Program-made: the position numbers and the translations under genes
Assembly (NCBI RefSeq): GCF_004328645.1
Contig: NZ_CP031395.1
Span: 2,257,501 to 2,321,500, forward strand
Source: Hylemonella gracilis
GTDB taxonomy: Bacteria > Pseudomonadota > Gammaproteobacteria > Burkholderiales > Burkholderiaceae_C
Direction: 5' to 3'
DNA length: 64,000 bases
Shown here: one piece after another, positions 53,452 through 61,651 of the stretch
How positions within the stretch are numbered: the first letter of the stretch is position 1
How the letters are laid out: every line of letters starts with the position of its first letter
The notes under the pieces: model-generated
Seen by the model: the letters and a program-made list of their open reading frames with translations, nothing else
Databases searched by the model: none
What the model was told of the DNA's origin: nothing

Positions 53452-54558
53452 ATGAGCGGCAATACCTTTGGTCTACTTTTCAGCGTCACCAATTTCGGCG
53501 AATCCCACGGTCCGGCCATCGGCTGTGTCATCGATGGTTGCCCGCCTGGCATGGACCTCTCGGTCGAGGACATCCAGCCCGAGCTGGACCGCCGCCGTCC
53601 CGGCACGAGCAAGTTCGTCACCCAGCGCAACGAGGCCGACCAGGTCGAGATCCTGTCGGGCGTCTACGAAGGCAAGACCACCGGCACCCCCATCGCCTTG
53701 CTGATCCGCAACACCGACCAGCGCAGCAAGGACTATGGCGACATCCTGCAGACCTTCCGTCCCGGACATGCGGACTACAGCTATTGGCGCAAGTACGGCA
53801 TCCGCGACCCGCGGGGTGGCGGGCGTTCTTCCGCGCGCCTGACCGCCCCCACGGTGGCGGCGGGGGCGGTGGCGCGCAAATGGCTGCTGGAAAAATTTGG
53901 CGTCGAAATCCGCGCCTGCATGACGCAGATCGGCGAAGTCCAGATTCCCTTTGAATCCTGGGCCCACGTTGCGCACAACCCCTTCTTCGCGCCCGTGGCG
54001 GATGTGTCGGCGCTGGAGCATTACCTTCAGGCCTTGCGCAAATCGGGTGATTCCTGCGGTGCCCGCCTGCGCGTGATAGCAACCCGGGTGCCGGTTGGCT
54101 TGGGCGAGCCGCTGTACGACAAACTGGACGCGGACATTGCTTACGCGATGATGGGCCTCAATGCCGTCAAGGGCGTGGAAATCGGCGCCGGCTTCGCGGC
54201 GGTGGCGGACAAGGGCAGCACGCATGGCGACGCACTCACCCCCGAGGGTTTTGTCGGCAACAAGGCGGGCGGCGTGCTCGGTGGCATCAGCACCGGGCAG
54301 GACATCGAGGTGTCCATCGCCCTCAAGCCGACCAGTTCCATCCTTGTGCCGCGCGTGTCCATCGATACTTCCGGCGAGGCGACCGAGCTGATCACCAAAG
54401 GGCGCCATGATCCCTGCGTGGGCGTGCGCGCCACGCCCATCGCCGAAGCCTTGCTGGCCCTGGTGCTGATCGACCACGCCTTGCGTCACCGTGCCCAGTG
54501 TGGCGACGTGCAATTGCCCGTTCCACCCATCCCGGGTCAGGTGTCTGACGCCGCGTGA
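53452..54558 (+). CDS. aroC: Chorismate synthase
   Basis: This enzyme of about 368 residues makes chorismate from EPSP with reduced FMN, the last step of the shikimate pathway. It starts [20 protein letters not shown], with the conserved His in [28 protein letters not shown] and RHDPCVG are all present and typical. The ATG at 53452 is preferred over 53443 because it gives the family start. The gene is divergent from the diguanylate cyclase gene. It is the only clearly biosynthetic shikimate gene here. Confidence 0.98.
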   Translation: MSGNTFGLLFSVTNFGESHGPAIGCVIDGCPPGMDLSVEDIQPELDRRRPGTSKFVTQRNEADQVEILSGVYEGKTTGTPIALLIRNTDQRSKDYGDILQTFRPGHADYSYWRKYGIRDPRGGGRSSARLTAPTVAAGAVARKWLLEKFGVEIRACMTQIGEVQIPFESWAHVAHNPFFAPVADVSALEHYLQALRKSGDSCGARLRVIATRVPVGLGEPLYDKLDADIAYAMMGLNAVKGVEIGAGFAAVADKGSTHGDALTPEGFVGNKAGGVLGGISTGQDIEVSIALKPTSSILVPRVSIDTSGEATELITKGRHDPCVGVRATPIAEALLALVLIDHALRHRAQCGDVQLPVPPIPGQVSDAA

Positions 54559-54595
54559 TCACCGATTCCCTCCCATTCTTCAGAAGGATCCCACC

Positions 54596-54784
54596 ATGCC
54601 CGTCCTCCACGTCGAAATGCTCGAAGGCCGCACACCCGAGCAGAAGAAACAATACGCTCAGGCCCTGACCGAGGTCACGATCCGCACCCTGGGTGTTCCC
54701 CCCGAGGCGGTCGATGTGCTGATCACCGAGATCAAGCGCCAGGACTGGTTCATCGCTGGCGTGCCTTTCAGCGAGAAGAAGTAG
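54596..54784 (+). CDS. 4-Oxalocrotonate tautomerase-like protein
   Basis: This 62-residue tautomerase starts MPVLHVEMLEGRTPEQKKQ. After removal of Met, Pro1 is the catalytic amino-terminal base, as in 4-oxalocrotonate tautomerase (which has Arg11 and Arg39). GAAGGATC lies 8 bases before the ATG. It follows aroC by 37 bp. Such small tautomerases often work in meta-cleavage of catechols. No other such genes are adjacent, so the substrate is open. Confidence 0.88.
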   Translation: MPVLHVEMLEGRTPEQKKQYAQALTEVTIRTLGVPPEAVDVLITEIKRQDWFIAGVPFSEKK

Positions 54785-54860
54785 CGCGCCACGTGGGCGC
54801 AGGCGGCGCGCCATCGGCCGCCTGCCGTTCTGGCCGTGGCCCCTGGGCCTGCAGTCCGCT

Positions 54861-55673
54861 TCAGATCAGATTGCGCATGGCCCGCGCCGTTTCCTGCAGC
54901 ACCGGCAGCACGCGGGCTGCGGCGTCTGCTCCGCTTTCCTGGCCCATGGGCATCGTGACGTTCAGTGCGGCCACCACATCGCCATGATGATCGACCAGGG
55001 GCACCGCGATCCCGCGGTAGTTCAGTTCGAGCTGCTGTTCCGAAATGGCCCAGCCGCGCTGGCGAATGTGGGCCAGTTCCTCGCGCAGGCGCCCCTTGCG
55101 GATGATGGTGTGAGAGGTGTAGGCCTTCAGCTCCTGACGGGCCAGCCAATCTTCGGCCTCACCCTCATCGCCCAAGGCGAGCAACAGCATGCCCGCCGCC
55201 GTGACCTGCGCCTGCACGCGCGCGCCCAGCACATAGCCCGTGTTCATGTTGCGGTTCGGGCCGTTGCGCGCGATGCACACGATCTCGTCCCCGTCCAGCA
55301 CGCTGACGTAGGCCGTCTCGCCGATGCCCGCAGTGGCGCGTTGCAGGAAGGGCTGCACGATGCGTGGCAGCCGGGCCGATTCCAGGTAAGAGCGTCCGAG
55401 GCGCAGCACGCGCGGCGTCAACCAGAAGAGCTTGCCGTCCGTGGCGACATAACCCAGGTGGACCAAGGTCAGCAGGTAACGCCGCGTCGCGGTGCGCGTC
55501 ATGCCACAGCGCTCACCGGCTTGCGTGCTGGTCAGGCGTGGATTGGCGTCATCGAACGCCTCGATGACCGCCAGGCCTTTTTCCAGGCCGGCGATCCAGT
55601 CGCGTTTGTCGAGCGGGGGAGGGGAGCTGTGGGCGCCGGGGATCACGGGCGGCATTGTGCGGAGCGGGCGCAT
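54861..55673 (-). CDS. IclR family regulator, PcaR/PobR type
   Basis: This 270-residue IclR protein has a winged helix (about residues 30-85, with SERCGMTRTATRRYLL-like sequence, actually AGERCGMTRTATRRYL) and an effector domain (VLGARVQAQVTAAGMLLLA, then SEQQLELNYRGIAVPL). The RDWIAGLEKGLAVIEAFD opening is typical of the PcaR/PobR/PcaU group, which responds to protocatechuate, 4-hydroxybenzoate or beta-ketoadipate. It is divergent from the shikimate-dehydrogenase gene at 55829, with direct repeats in between. That and the flanking shikimate loci suggest control by aromatic or hydroaromatic acids. Confidence 0.9.
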   Translation of the reverse strand: MRPLRTMPPVIPGAHSSPPPLDKRDWIAGLEKGLAVIEAFDDANPRLTSTQAGERCGMTRTATRRYLLTLVHLGYVATDGKLFWLTPRVLRLGRSYLESARLPRIVQPFLQRATAGIGETAYVSVLDGDEIVCIARNGPNRNMNTGYVLGARVQAQVTAAGMLLLALGDEGEAEDWLARQELKAYTSHTIIRKGRLREELAHIRQRGWAISEQQLELNYRGIAVPLVDHHGDVVAALNVTMPMGQESGADAAARVLPVLQETARAMRNLI

Positions 55674-55706
55674 GGCGGACAGTTCAGGTGAAACCCTGGA
55701 TGCGTT

Positions 55707-55742
55707 CGATCAGCGCGCAATTTTGATCGATATTCGCGCAAT
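55707..55742. promoter_or_regulatory. Two direct repeats CGAT-N3-CGCGCAAT, probable IclR/PcaU-type operator
   Basis: CGATCAGCGCGCAAT (55707-55721) and CGATATTCGCGCAAT (55728-55742) match at 12 of 15 positions and are exactly 21 bp apart, two helical turns. They lie between the IclR gene (ends its start at 55673) and the shikimate dehydrogenase gene. PcaU/PobR-type regulators bind such repeated sites. Confidence 0.55.
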
Positions 55743-55828
55743 GCTCGGGCCGCTGTGGAACGAGGCGCGGCGGAATCCACTAAATTCGCGCCGATTCCCA
55801 ATCTTCCACCCTTGGTGCCCGCATCCCC

Positions 55829-56793
55829 ATGAACCTGTCCCATGCGCTTGTTCCCCCCGTGAGCGGGAGCACGGATTTGTTCCTGATACCGGGCTATCCG
55901 GTCGAGCAGGTCCGAGCGCCGGAAGTCTTCAACCGGGTGTTCGCCGCCCTGGGCATCAACGCGGTGCTGGTGCCGGTGCATGTGGCGCCGACGGACATCG
56001 AGTCGTTCGTGCAGGCAGTTTTCCTCGCGCGCAATGTGCGCGGTCTGTTCCTGGCCATCCCGCACAAGGCGCTGGTGATGGACCTGCTGGACGACTGTTC
56101 CCCCTGGGCCGTCTGGCCGGTGCGGTCAATGGCATCCGGCGCACGGCGTCGGGCCGGCTGGAAGGGGGGCTCTTCGACGGAGAAGGCTTGCGGGCCTCGT
56201 TGGACCATTTCGGCATGGCCTACGCCGGGCGGCGTGTGCTCATCCTGGGGGCCGGGGGTGGTGCCGCCGCCATCGGGGCGTCGCTGGCGGGGGTGGCGGC
56301 CGAACTGGCGCTGTATGACCCGGTGCCCGGCAAGGCAGCGGGCGTGGCTGCCCGCCTCGCCGGGGCTCGTGGGCAAGGGCAGGGCGGTGCGACACAGGTG
56401 CGGGCGGCTCAGGACAACGATCCCGCCGGGTTTGACCTCGTGATTCACGCCTCGCCGCTGGGCTTGCGGGCCGACGATCCGCTGCCGCTCGATGTCAGCC
56501 GCATGGCGCCGCACGCGGCCCTGGTGGACATCCTGATGAAGAACCAGCCCACGCCTCTGGTGCGCGCGGCCCGCGCACGCGGTCTGCATGCCCAGCCTGG
56601 GTTCGAGATGCTGATTCAACAAGCCCCGCTTTACCTCGATTTTTTCGGCTACCCCGAGGCGGCGCAGGCCGTGCGGCAGGACGCCACGTTTTTGCGCGAG
56701 CTGATCTATCCGACCGTGCTGGCGCGGGAGATTCCGCGCCCCGGCGACTCGGCACAATCCTGGGTTGCGCAAGCGCGACCCGTGGTCCATTGA
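55829..56793 (+). pseudogene. Shikimate dehydrogenase family protein, one-base frameshift (probably a sequencing error)
   Basis: The frame from 55829 encodes an AroE N-terminal domain (catalytic Lys in AIPHKALVM near residue 79) up to DDCSP, then loses sense. The continuation to 56793 in the next frame carries GAVNGIRR (Asn), GGLFDGEGL (Asp) and the Rossmann loop LGAGGGAAAI. Adding one C in the run at 56100-56104 joins them as DCSPLGRLAGAVNG, a 321-residue protein. It resembles the paralogue at 41308-42183 and has the same FDGEG motif. It is divergent from an IclR gene and upstream of the livKHMGF operon by 57 bp, so hydroaromatic uptake and oxidation may be linked. Confidence 0.85.
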
Positions 56794-56850
56794 CCGCTTG
56801 CTTCGATTTCCCAACGCGTTACCTCACCTTCAACAACACAGGAGACATTC

Positions 56851-57990
56851 ATGCAGAAACGTTTCACCCTCCAGCTCTTGGCCGCTTGTGCCCTGAGCGC
56901 TGCTTGTGCCACGGCGGCGCTGGCGCAGCAAGTCGTCAAGATCGCCAACATCGTGGAGCTGTCCGGCGCTGGGGCCACGGCTGGCACCAACTTCAAGAAC
57001 GGCGTTGAACTGGCCGTCAAGGAAATCAACGCGACGGGCGGCATCCTGGGCCGCAAGATCCAGTCCACAACTTACGACACACAGAGCAACCCCGGCGTGG
57101 CCAAGGGCCTGACGCAGAAGGCGGTGGACGAGGAGGTGTTCGCCATCTTCGGGCCGGTGTTCTCGGGTTCCATCATGGTCAGCATGGCCGAATCGCGCCG
57201 CGCCGAAGTACCCAACTTCACGGGCGGCGAGGCGGCGTCCATCACGCAGCAGGGCAACCCCTATGTGTTCAGGACCAGCTTTGGCCAGTCCACCTCCTTT
57301 CCCAAGCTCGCGCGCTACATCAACGGCAAGGCCAAGACCCTGGCCGTGGTCTACGTGAACAATGACTTCGGCAAGGGCGGGCGTGATGCCATCGTCAAGC
57401 TGATGGAAGGCAGCCCGACCAAGGTGGTGGCCGACATCTCCACCAACCAGGGCCAGATCGACTTCTCTGCCACCGTGCTGGCGGTCAAGCAGAGCAATGC
57501 CGACGCCGTGTTCGTCTACACGAACGAGGAAGAGTCGGCCCGCGCGCTGCGCGAGTTCCGCAAGCAGGGCTGGACCAAGCCCATCATCGGCGAAACCACG
57601 CTGACCGGCCAGAAGGTGATCGAGCTGGCGGGCGATGCTGCCAATGGCGCCGTGGCCCACGTGGGTCTGACCGTTGATGCGCCGCCGACCCAGGCCTTCG
57701 GCGCCAAGTTCCAGAAGGAATACAACTACGTCTCGGATCACAACGGCATCAAGGGCTACACCGGCGTGTATGTGCTCAAGGCCGCGATCGAGAAGGCCGG
57801 CAAGTTCGACCGCGTCGCCGTGGCCCAGGCGCTGAAGAACGTCACTTTCACCGCCAAGCAGCACCCGGGCGTTCTGATGGACGTGAGCTTCGACGACAAG
57901 GGCGACATCGATCGCGAGAGCTTCATGGTCGAAGTTCGGAACGGCAAGCAGGTGGTGGTGGCCACGCTACCGCCGCTGGGCAAGAAGTAA
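56851..57990 (+). CDS. livK: Branched-chain amino acid-type ABC transporter binding protein (LivK-like)
   Basis: This 379-residue periplasmic binding protein of the Liv/HAAT family has a signal peptide (about residues 1-27, ending AALAQ). The mature N-terminus reads VKIANIVELSGAGATAGTNFKNG, the ligand-binding Ser/Thr loop of this family. AVVYVNNDFGKGG near 165 is the second lobe start. CAGGAGA precedes the ATG. Members bind branched-chain amino acids, but also amides and aromatic acids such as benzoate or protocatechuate derivatives, so the name is nominal. It is the first gene of the liv operon. Confidence 0.92.
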   Translation: MQKRFTLQLLAACALSAACATAALAQQVVKIANIVELSGAGATAGTNFKNGVELAVKEINATGGILGRKIQSTTYDTQSNPGVAKGLTQKAVDEEVFAIFGPVFSGSIMVSMAESRRAEVPNFTGGEAASITQQGNPYVFRTSFGQSTSFPKLARYINGKAKTLAVVYVNNDFGKGGRDAIVKLMEGSPTKVVADISTNQGQIDFSATVLAVKQSNADAVFVYTNEEESARALREFRKQGWTKPIIGETTLTGQKVIELAGDAANGAVAHVGLTVDAPPTQAFGAKFQKEYNYVSDHNGIKGYTGVYVLKAAIEKAGKFDRVAVAQALKNVTFTAKQHPGVLMDVSFDDKGDIDRESFMVEVRNGKQVVVATLPPLGKK

Positions 57991-58136
57991 TCAAAAGAGA
58001 AGATAAGGTCTGGATCGGGCCGTGAGGGCCTCCGCGCAGACCGGCGCGGGGTGGGGCAGTTTTCAGACCCAATTTTCTTTCCCCGTGTTTGATGTTCCCG
58101 CCACCGTGTCGCGCGGCCGGCGGGAGCCGGAATCCC

Positions 58137-59012
58137 ATGACTGACTTTCTGCAACTACTGATCAGCGGCCTGGCCACGGGCGCCATCTATGGACTGGCGG
58201 CCCTGGGCTTCACCCTGCTGTGGCAGGCCAGCGGCACCATCAATTTCGCCCAGGGCGAATTCGTGATGCTGCCGGCTTTTGTGATGTTGGGCTTCATGGC
58301 CCTGGGCGCGCCGCTGTGGCTGGGCTTCGTGCTGGCGGCCGGGGTCTCGGTGCTGGTGCTGGGCTGGGCCTTCAAGCGTGGCGTGGTGGACCCGCTGTTC
58401 AAGTACGGGATGATGCCCATCGTGGTCGCGACCATCGGTCTGGCCATCACGCTGAGCAACGGCATCCGCGCGGGGTACAGCGCCGAGGCGCATCCTTTCC
58501 CCAACCCCTTCGGCGACCATGTGTTCAACATCGCGGGCGTGACCATCACCTCCGGCGGCGTCGGCACCTTGCTGACCGCGCTGGCCCTGGTCTTCGCCAC
58601 CCAGGCCTTCATGACCCGCACGGTCACCGGCCGCGCCATGCAGGCGGTGGCGCAGAACGCCGAGAGCGCCACCGTGCTGGGCATCAATGTGCCGCGCATG
58701 ATTTTCTACGCCTTTGCCATCAACGCGCTGCTGGCCTGCGCGGCGGCCCTGCTGGTCACGCCGACCTACCTGGCCAAGTTCGACATGGGCGAGGGCCTGG
58801 GCACCAAGGCCTTCTTCGCCGCCATCATCGGCGGCTTCAACAACTCGCGCGGCGCCTTGCTGGGCGGCTTGATCGTGGGCGTGGCCGAGAACCTGGCGGC
58901 CGCTTATGTGTCCCCTGCCTACAAGGACGCCGTGGCCCTGATGATCTTCATGGTGGTCATCCTGTTCAAGCCGCAGGGTCTGCTGGGCAAGAAAGAAGAA
59001 CGCAAAGTCTGA
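58137..59012 (+). CDS. livH: Branched-chain amino acid ABC transporter permease (LivH)
   Basis: This 291-residue LivH-type permease has about eight hydrophobic helices and the family segments GAIYGLAALGFTLLWQASGTINFAQGEF near the start, then MQAVAQNAESATVLGIN as the ATPase-docking loop near 185. The ATG at 58137 gives the family start MTDFLQLLISGL. There is a 146-bp gap after livK, in which I see only a weak hairpin near 58040. It is followed by livM after 10 bp. Confidence 0.95.
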   Translation: MTDFLQLLISGLATGAIYGLAALGFTLLWQASGTINFAQGEFVMLPAFVMLGFMALGAPLWLGFVLAAGVSVLVLGWAFKRGVVDPLFKYGMMPIVVATIGLAITLSNGIRAGYSAEAHPFPNPFGDHVFNIAGVTITSGGVGTLLTALALVFATQAFMTRTVTGRAMQAVAQNAESATVLGINVPRMIFYAFAINALLACAAALLVTPTYLAKFDMGEGLGTKAFFAAIIGGFNNSRGALLGGLIVGVAENLAAAYVSPAYKDAVALMIFMVVILFKPQGLLGKKEERKV

Positions 59013-59022
59013 GGCCGCTCCC

Positions 59023-60009
59023 ATGAAACGCATTTCCATCATCGTGGCGCTGATCGCCGCCCTGGGCCTGCTGATCGCACCCCAGTTCCTCAAGAGCTAT
59101 GGCGTCTACTTGCTGACGTACTGGCTGATCTTCGTCATCGCCATCATGGGCCTGAACCTGACGGTGGGCTACGCCGGTCAGAAATCGCTGGGCCACGCGG
59201 CCTTCTTCGGTATCGGCGCCTACACCGCGGCCATCCTCATGAAGGCGGGCGTGAGCTTCTGGTTCAGCCTGCCGGTGGCCGCGCTGATCTGCTTCGGCGT
59301 GGGCTTGATCCTGGGCTTTCCGGCCCTGCGTGTGCAGACCATCTACCTGGCCTTCGCCACCCTGGGGTTCAACACCGCGGTCTGGCTGGTGATGCGCAAC
59401 GAGGAATGGTTGACCGGCGGCACCTTCGGCATCAACAACATCCCCCGGCCCGAACTGCTGGGCTGGTCGCTCGAGAACAACCGCTACTACTTCTACTTCA
59501 CGCTCGCCGTGACGCTGCTGCTGGCCTGGCTGCAGTGGCGCCTGCTGCGTTCGCCCTGGGGCAAGGCTTTCATGGCCCTGCGCGACAACCCCATCCGCGC
59601 CGAGAGCCTGGGCGTGCACATCCGCAACTACACGCTGCTGAGCTTCGCCATCGGCGCGGCCTACGCCGGCGTGGCGGGCGTGCTGTTCGCGTCCCTGGTG
59701 CAGTTCATCGAACCCGCGCCGTTCACGGTCGGCGCCTCGATCATGATGTACCTCATGGTCGTCGTCGGTGGCCCGGGTTATTTCCTCGGACCGGTGGTCG
59801 GTGCGGCGGTGGGCGTGCTGCTGCCGGAATGGCTGCGCTTCGCCCAGGCCTGGTACCTGTTCGTGTTCGGCGCGGCGGTGGTGCTGATGATGATCTGGCT
59901 GCCAGATGGCTTGCTCAGCATTCCGGACCGCATCCGCGCGCGGCGCCAGGCCCGTGCCGCGTCGGCCGCACGGGCGCGCGCTGCCGCCGCGCAAGGAGGC
60001 CAGGCATGA
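59023..60009 (+). CDS. livM: Branched-chain amino acid ABC transporter permease (LivM)
   Basis: This 328-residue LivM-type permease partners LivH. It has about nine hydrophobic helices, NLTVGYAGQKSLGHAAFFGIGAY near residue 45 and the docking loop FMALRDNPIRAESLGV near 185. The tail is Arg/Ala-rich (about 306-328). The stop overlaps the LivG start by ATGA. Part of the liv operon. Confidence 0.95.
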   Translation: MKRISIIVALIAALGLLIAPQFLKSYGVYLLTYWLIFVIAIMGLNLTVGYAGQKSLGHAAFFGIGAYTAAILMKAGVSFWFSLPVAALICFGVGLILGFPALRVQTIYLAFATLGFNTAVWLVMRNEEWLTGGTFGINNIPRPELLGWSLENNRYYFYFTLAVTLLLAWLQWRLLRSPWGKAFMALRDNPIRAESLGVHIRNYTLLSFAIGAAYAGVAGVLFASLVQFIEPAPFTVGASIMMYLMVVVGGPGYFLGPVVGAAVGVLLPEWLRFAQAWYLFVFGAAVVLMMIWLPDGLLSIPDRIRARRQARAASAARARAAAAQGGQA

Positions 60010-60764
60010 GCGCCATGGCTTCCACCCCCGTGCTCAAGGTCCAGGGCCTGAAGAAGTCCTATGGCGCCATCCAGGCCGTGGACGGCGTGAGCTTCGACGT
60101 TCGCCCTGGCGAAATCTTCGGCGTGATCGGCCCCAACGGTTCGGGCAAGACCACGATGTTCAACAGCGTGCTGGGCCAGATCAGCCCTGACGCCGGTTCG
60201 ATCGAGTTGAATGGCCAGTCCATCACCGGCCTGTCGCCGCTGGAACTCAGCCGGCGCGGCGTCGGCCGTACCTTCCAGACCCTGCAGGTCTTCGGCAAGA
60301 TGTCGGTGCGCGACAACCTGCTGGTGGCCGCGCAGGAACACCAGGGCAGCCTGTTGAGTCGCTTGTTCGTGCCGGGGGATTCAGGCCTGGGCGGCAAGGC
60401 CGACGCGTTGATTGACCTGTTCCGCGTCCGGCATGTGGCCGAGCAGCCGGCCGGCAGCCTGAGCTACGGTCAGCAAAAACTGGTGGACATCGCCATGGCC
60501 TTCATGAGCGAACCCGACCTGGTGCTGCTGGACGAACCCTGCGCGGGGGTCAACCCCAGTCTCGTGGGCGGCATCTCGGTCCTGCTCAAGCAACTCAACC
60601 GCGAGCGAAGAAGCTCCTTCGTCGTGATCGAGCACAACATGGACTTCGTGATGGACCTGTGCCACCGCATCATGGTGATGGTCGAGGGACGGGTGCTGGC
60701 CGTCGGCACGCCGGACGAGATCCGCGCCAACAAGCAGGTGCTCGACGCCTACCTGGGGAACTGA
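60006..60764 (+). CDS. livG: Branched-chain amino acid ABC transporter ATP-binding protein (LivG)
   Basis: This 252-residue ATPase of the Liv importer has Walker A GPNGSGKTT near residue 40, the signature motif LSYGQQK near 155, Walker B LVLLDEPCAGVNP near 172 and the switch His in VIEHNMDF near 208. The long loop between Walker A and the signature is typical of LivG. ATG 60006 overlaps the LivM stop. It starts MSAMASTPVLKV. Confidence 0.95.
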   Translation: MSAMASTPVLKVQGLKKSYGAIQAVDGVSFDVRPGEIFGVIGPNGSGKTTMFNSVLGQISPDAGSIELNGQSITGLSPLELSRRGVGRTFQTLQVFGKMSVRDNLLVAAQEHQGSLLSRLFVPGDSGLGGKADALIDLFRVRHVAEQPAGSLSYGQQKLVDIAMAFMSEPDLVLLDEPCAGVNPSLVGGISVLLKQLNRERRSSFVVIEHNMDFVMDLCHRIMVMVEGRVLAVGTPDEIRANKQVLDAYLGN

Positions 60765-60766
60765 CC

Positions 60767-61516
60767 ATGGCCACCACTTCGTGCATTGAATTCCAGGACG
60801 TGGTCGCGGGCTACAAGGATTTCATGATCCTCAACAAGCTGTCCCTGCAGGCGCGGCGCGGCGCGATCACGCTGCTGCTGGGCCCCAACGGGGCCGGCAA
60901 GTCCACCGTGCTCAAGACCCTGTTTGGATTGCTGAAACCCCGCGAGGGTCGCATCCTGCTCGACGGCGAGGACATCACCGGCGCCAGCCCGAAGGATCTG
61001 CTGGCGCGGGGCATCGCCTTCGTGCCCCAGGGGCGCAATCTCTTCGGCCAGCTCACGGTGCACCAGAACCTCGAACTGGGTGGCATCACCCTGGGCATGA
61101 AGACCACGCACGCGCGCATTCCCGAGGTGCTGGAGTTTTTCCCGCGCGTGCGCGAGCGCCTGCACTCCCAGGCTTCGGCGCTGTCGGGCGGCGAGCAGAA
61201 GCAGCTGGAGATTGGCCGCGCGCTGCTGCTGCGGCCCCGCGTGCTGCTGATCGACGAGCCATCCATCGGCCTGTCGCCCCTGGTGGTGCAGGATGTCTTC
61301 AAGCTGCTGCGACGCCTGGCCGAGCAGGGCACGACCGTGCTGATGGTCGAGCAGAACGTCAAGAGCGCGCTCAAGGTGTCGGACGAGGCCATCGCGCTGG
61401 AATCCGGCCGCCGCGTGCTGCAGCGACCGGCGGCCGAGCTGCTGGCCGACCCGCACATCGAGCGCCTGTTCCTGGGCGGCGCGCACGCGGCCGCAACCAC
61501 GGGTACCGCTGTCTGA
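60767..61516 (+). CDS. livF: Branched-chain amino acid ABC transporter ATP-binding protein (LivF)
   Basis: This 249-residue ATPase has Walker A GPNGAGKST near residue 38, AFVPQGRNLFGQLTV, the signature LSGGEQKQ near 140, Walker B VLLIDEPSIGLSP near 160 and the switch motif in MVEQNVKSAL. It pairs with LivG. The gene begins 2 bp after the livG stop and ends the liv operon. The frame is open upstream, but the ATG at 60767 gives family length. Confidence 0.95.
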   Translation: MATTSCIEFQDVVAGYKDFMILNKLSLQARRGAITLLLGPNGAGKSTVLKTLFGLLKPREGRILLDGEDITGASPKDLLARGIAFVPQGRNLFGQLTVHQNLELGGITLGMKTTHARIPEVLEFFPRVRERLHSQASALSGGEQKQLEIGRALLLRPRVLLIDEPSIGLSPLVVQDVFKLLRRLAEQGTTVLMVEQNVKSALKVSDEAIALESGRRVLQRPAAELLADPHIERLFLGGAHAAATTGTAV

Positions 61517-61651
61517 ATGGGGAAGGAGGCCGGGGCGTCCCCGGCTGGAGGACAATGCGGGCCTCGGCACTTCAGCCGAGGGCCTGTCCGAATCTGAAAT
61601 GCCCGAATTGCCCGAAGCGATCGCGGCGCCGCCACCCCGAATCCTCACCCC

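Noticed and set aside
57991..58136. Attenuator or terminator between livK and livH
   Set aside because: A short CCGCGC/GCGCGG stem is present near 58040 but is not followed by a T run, so the evidence is too weak.
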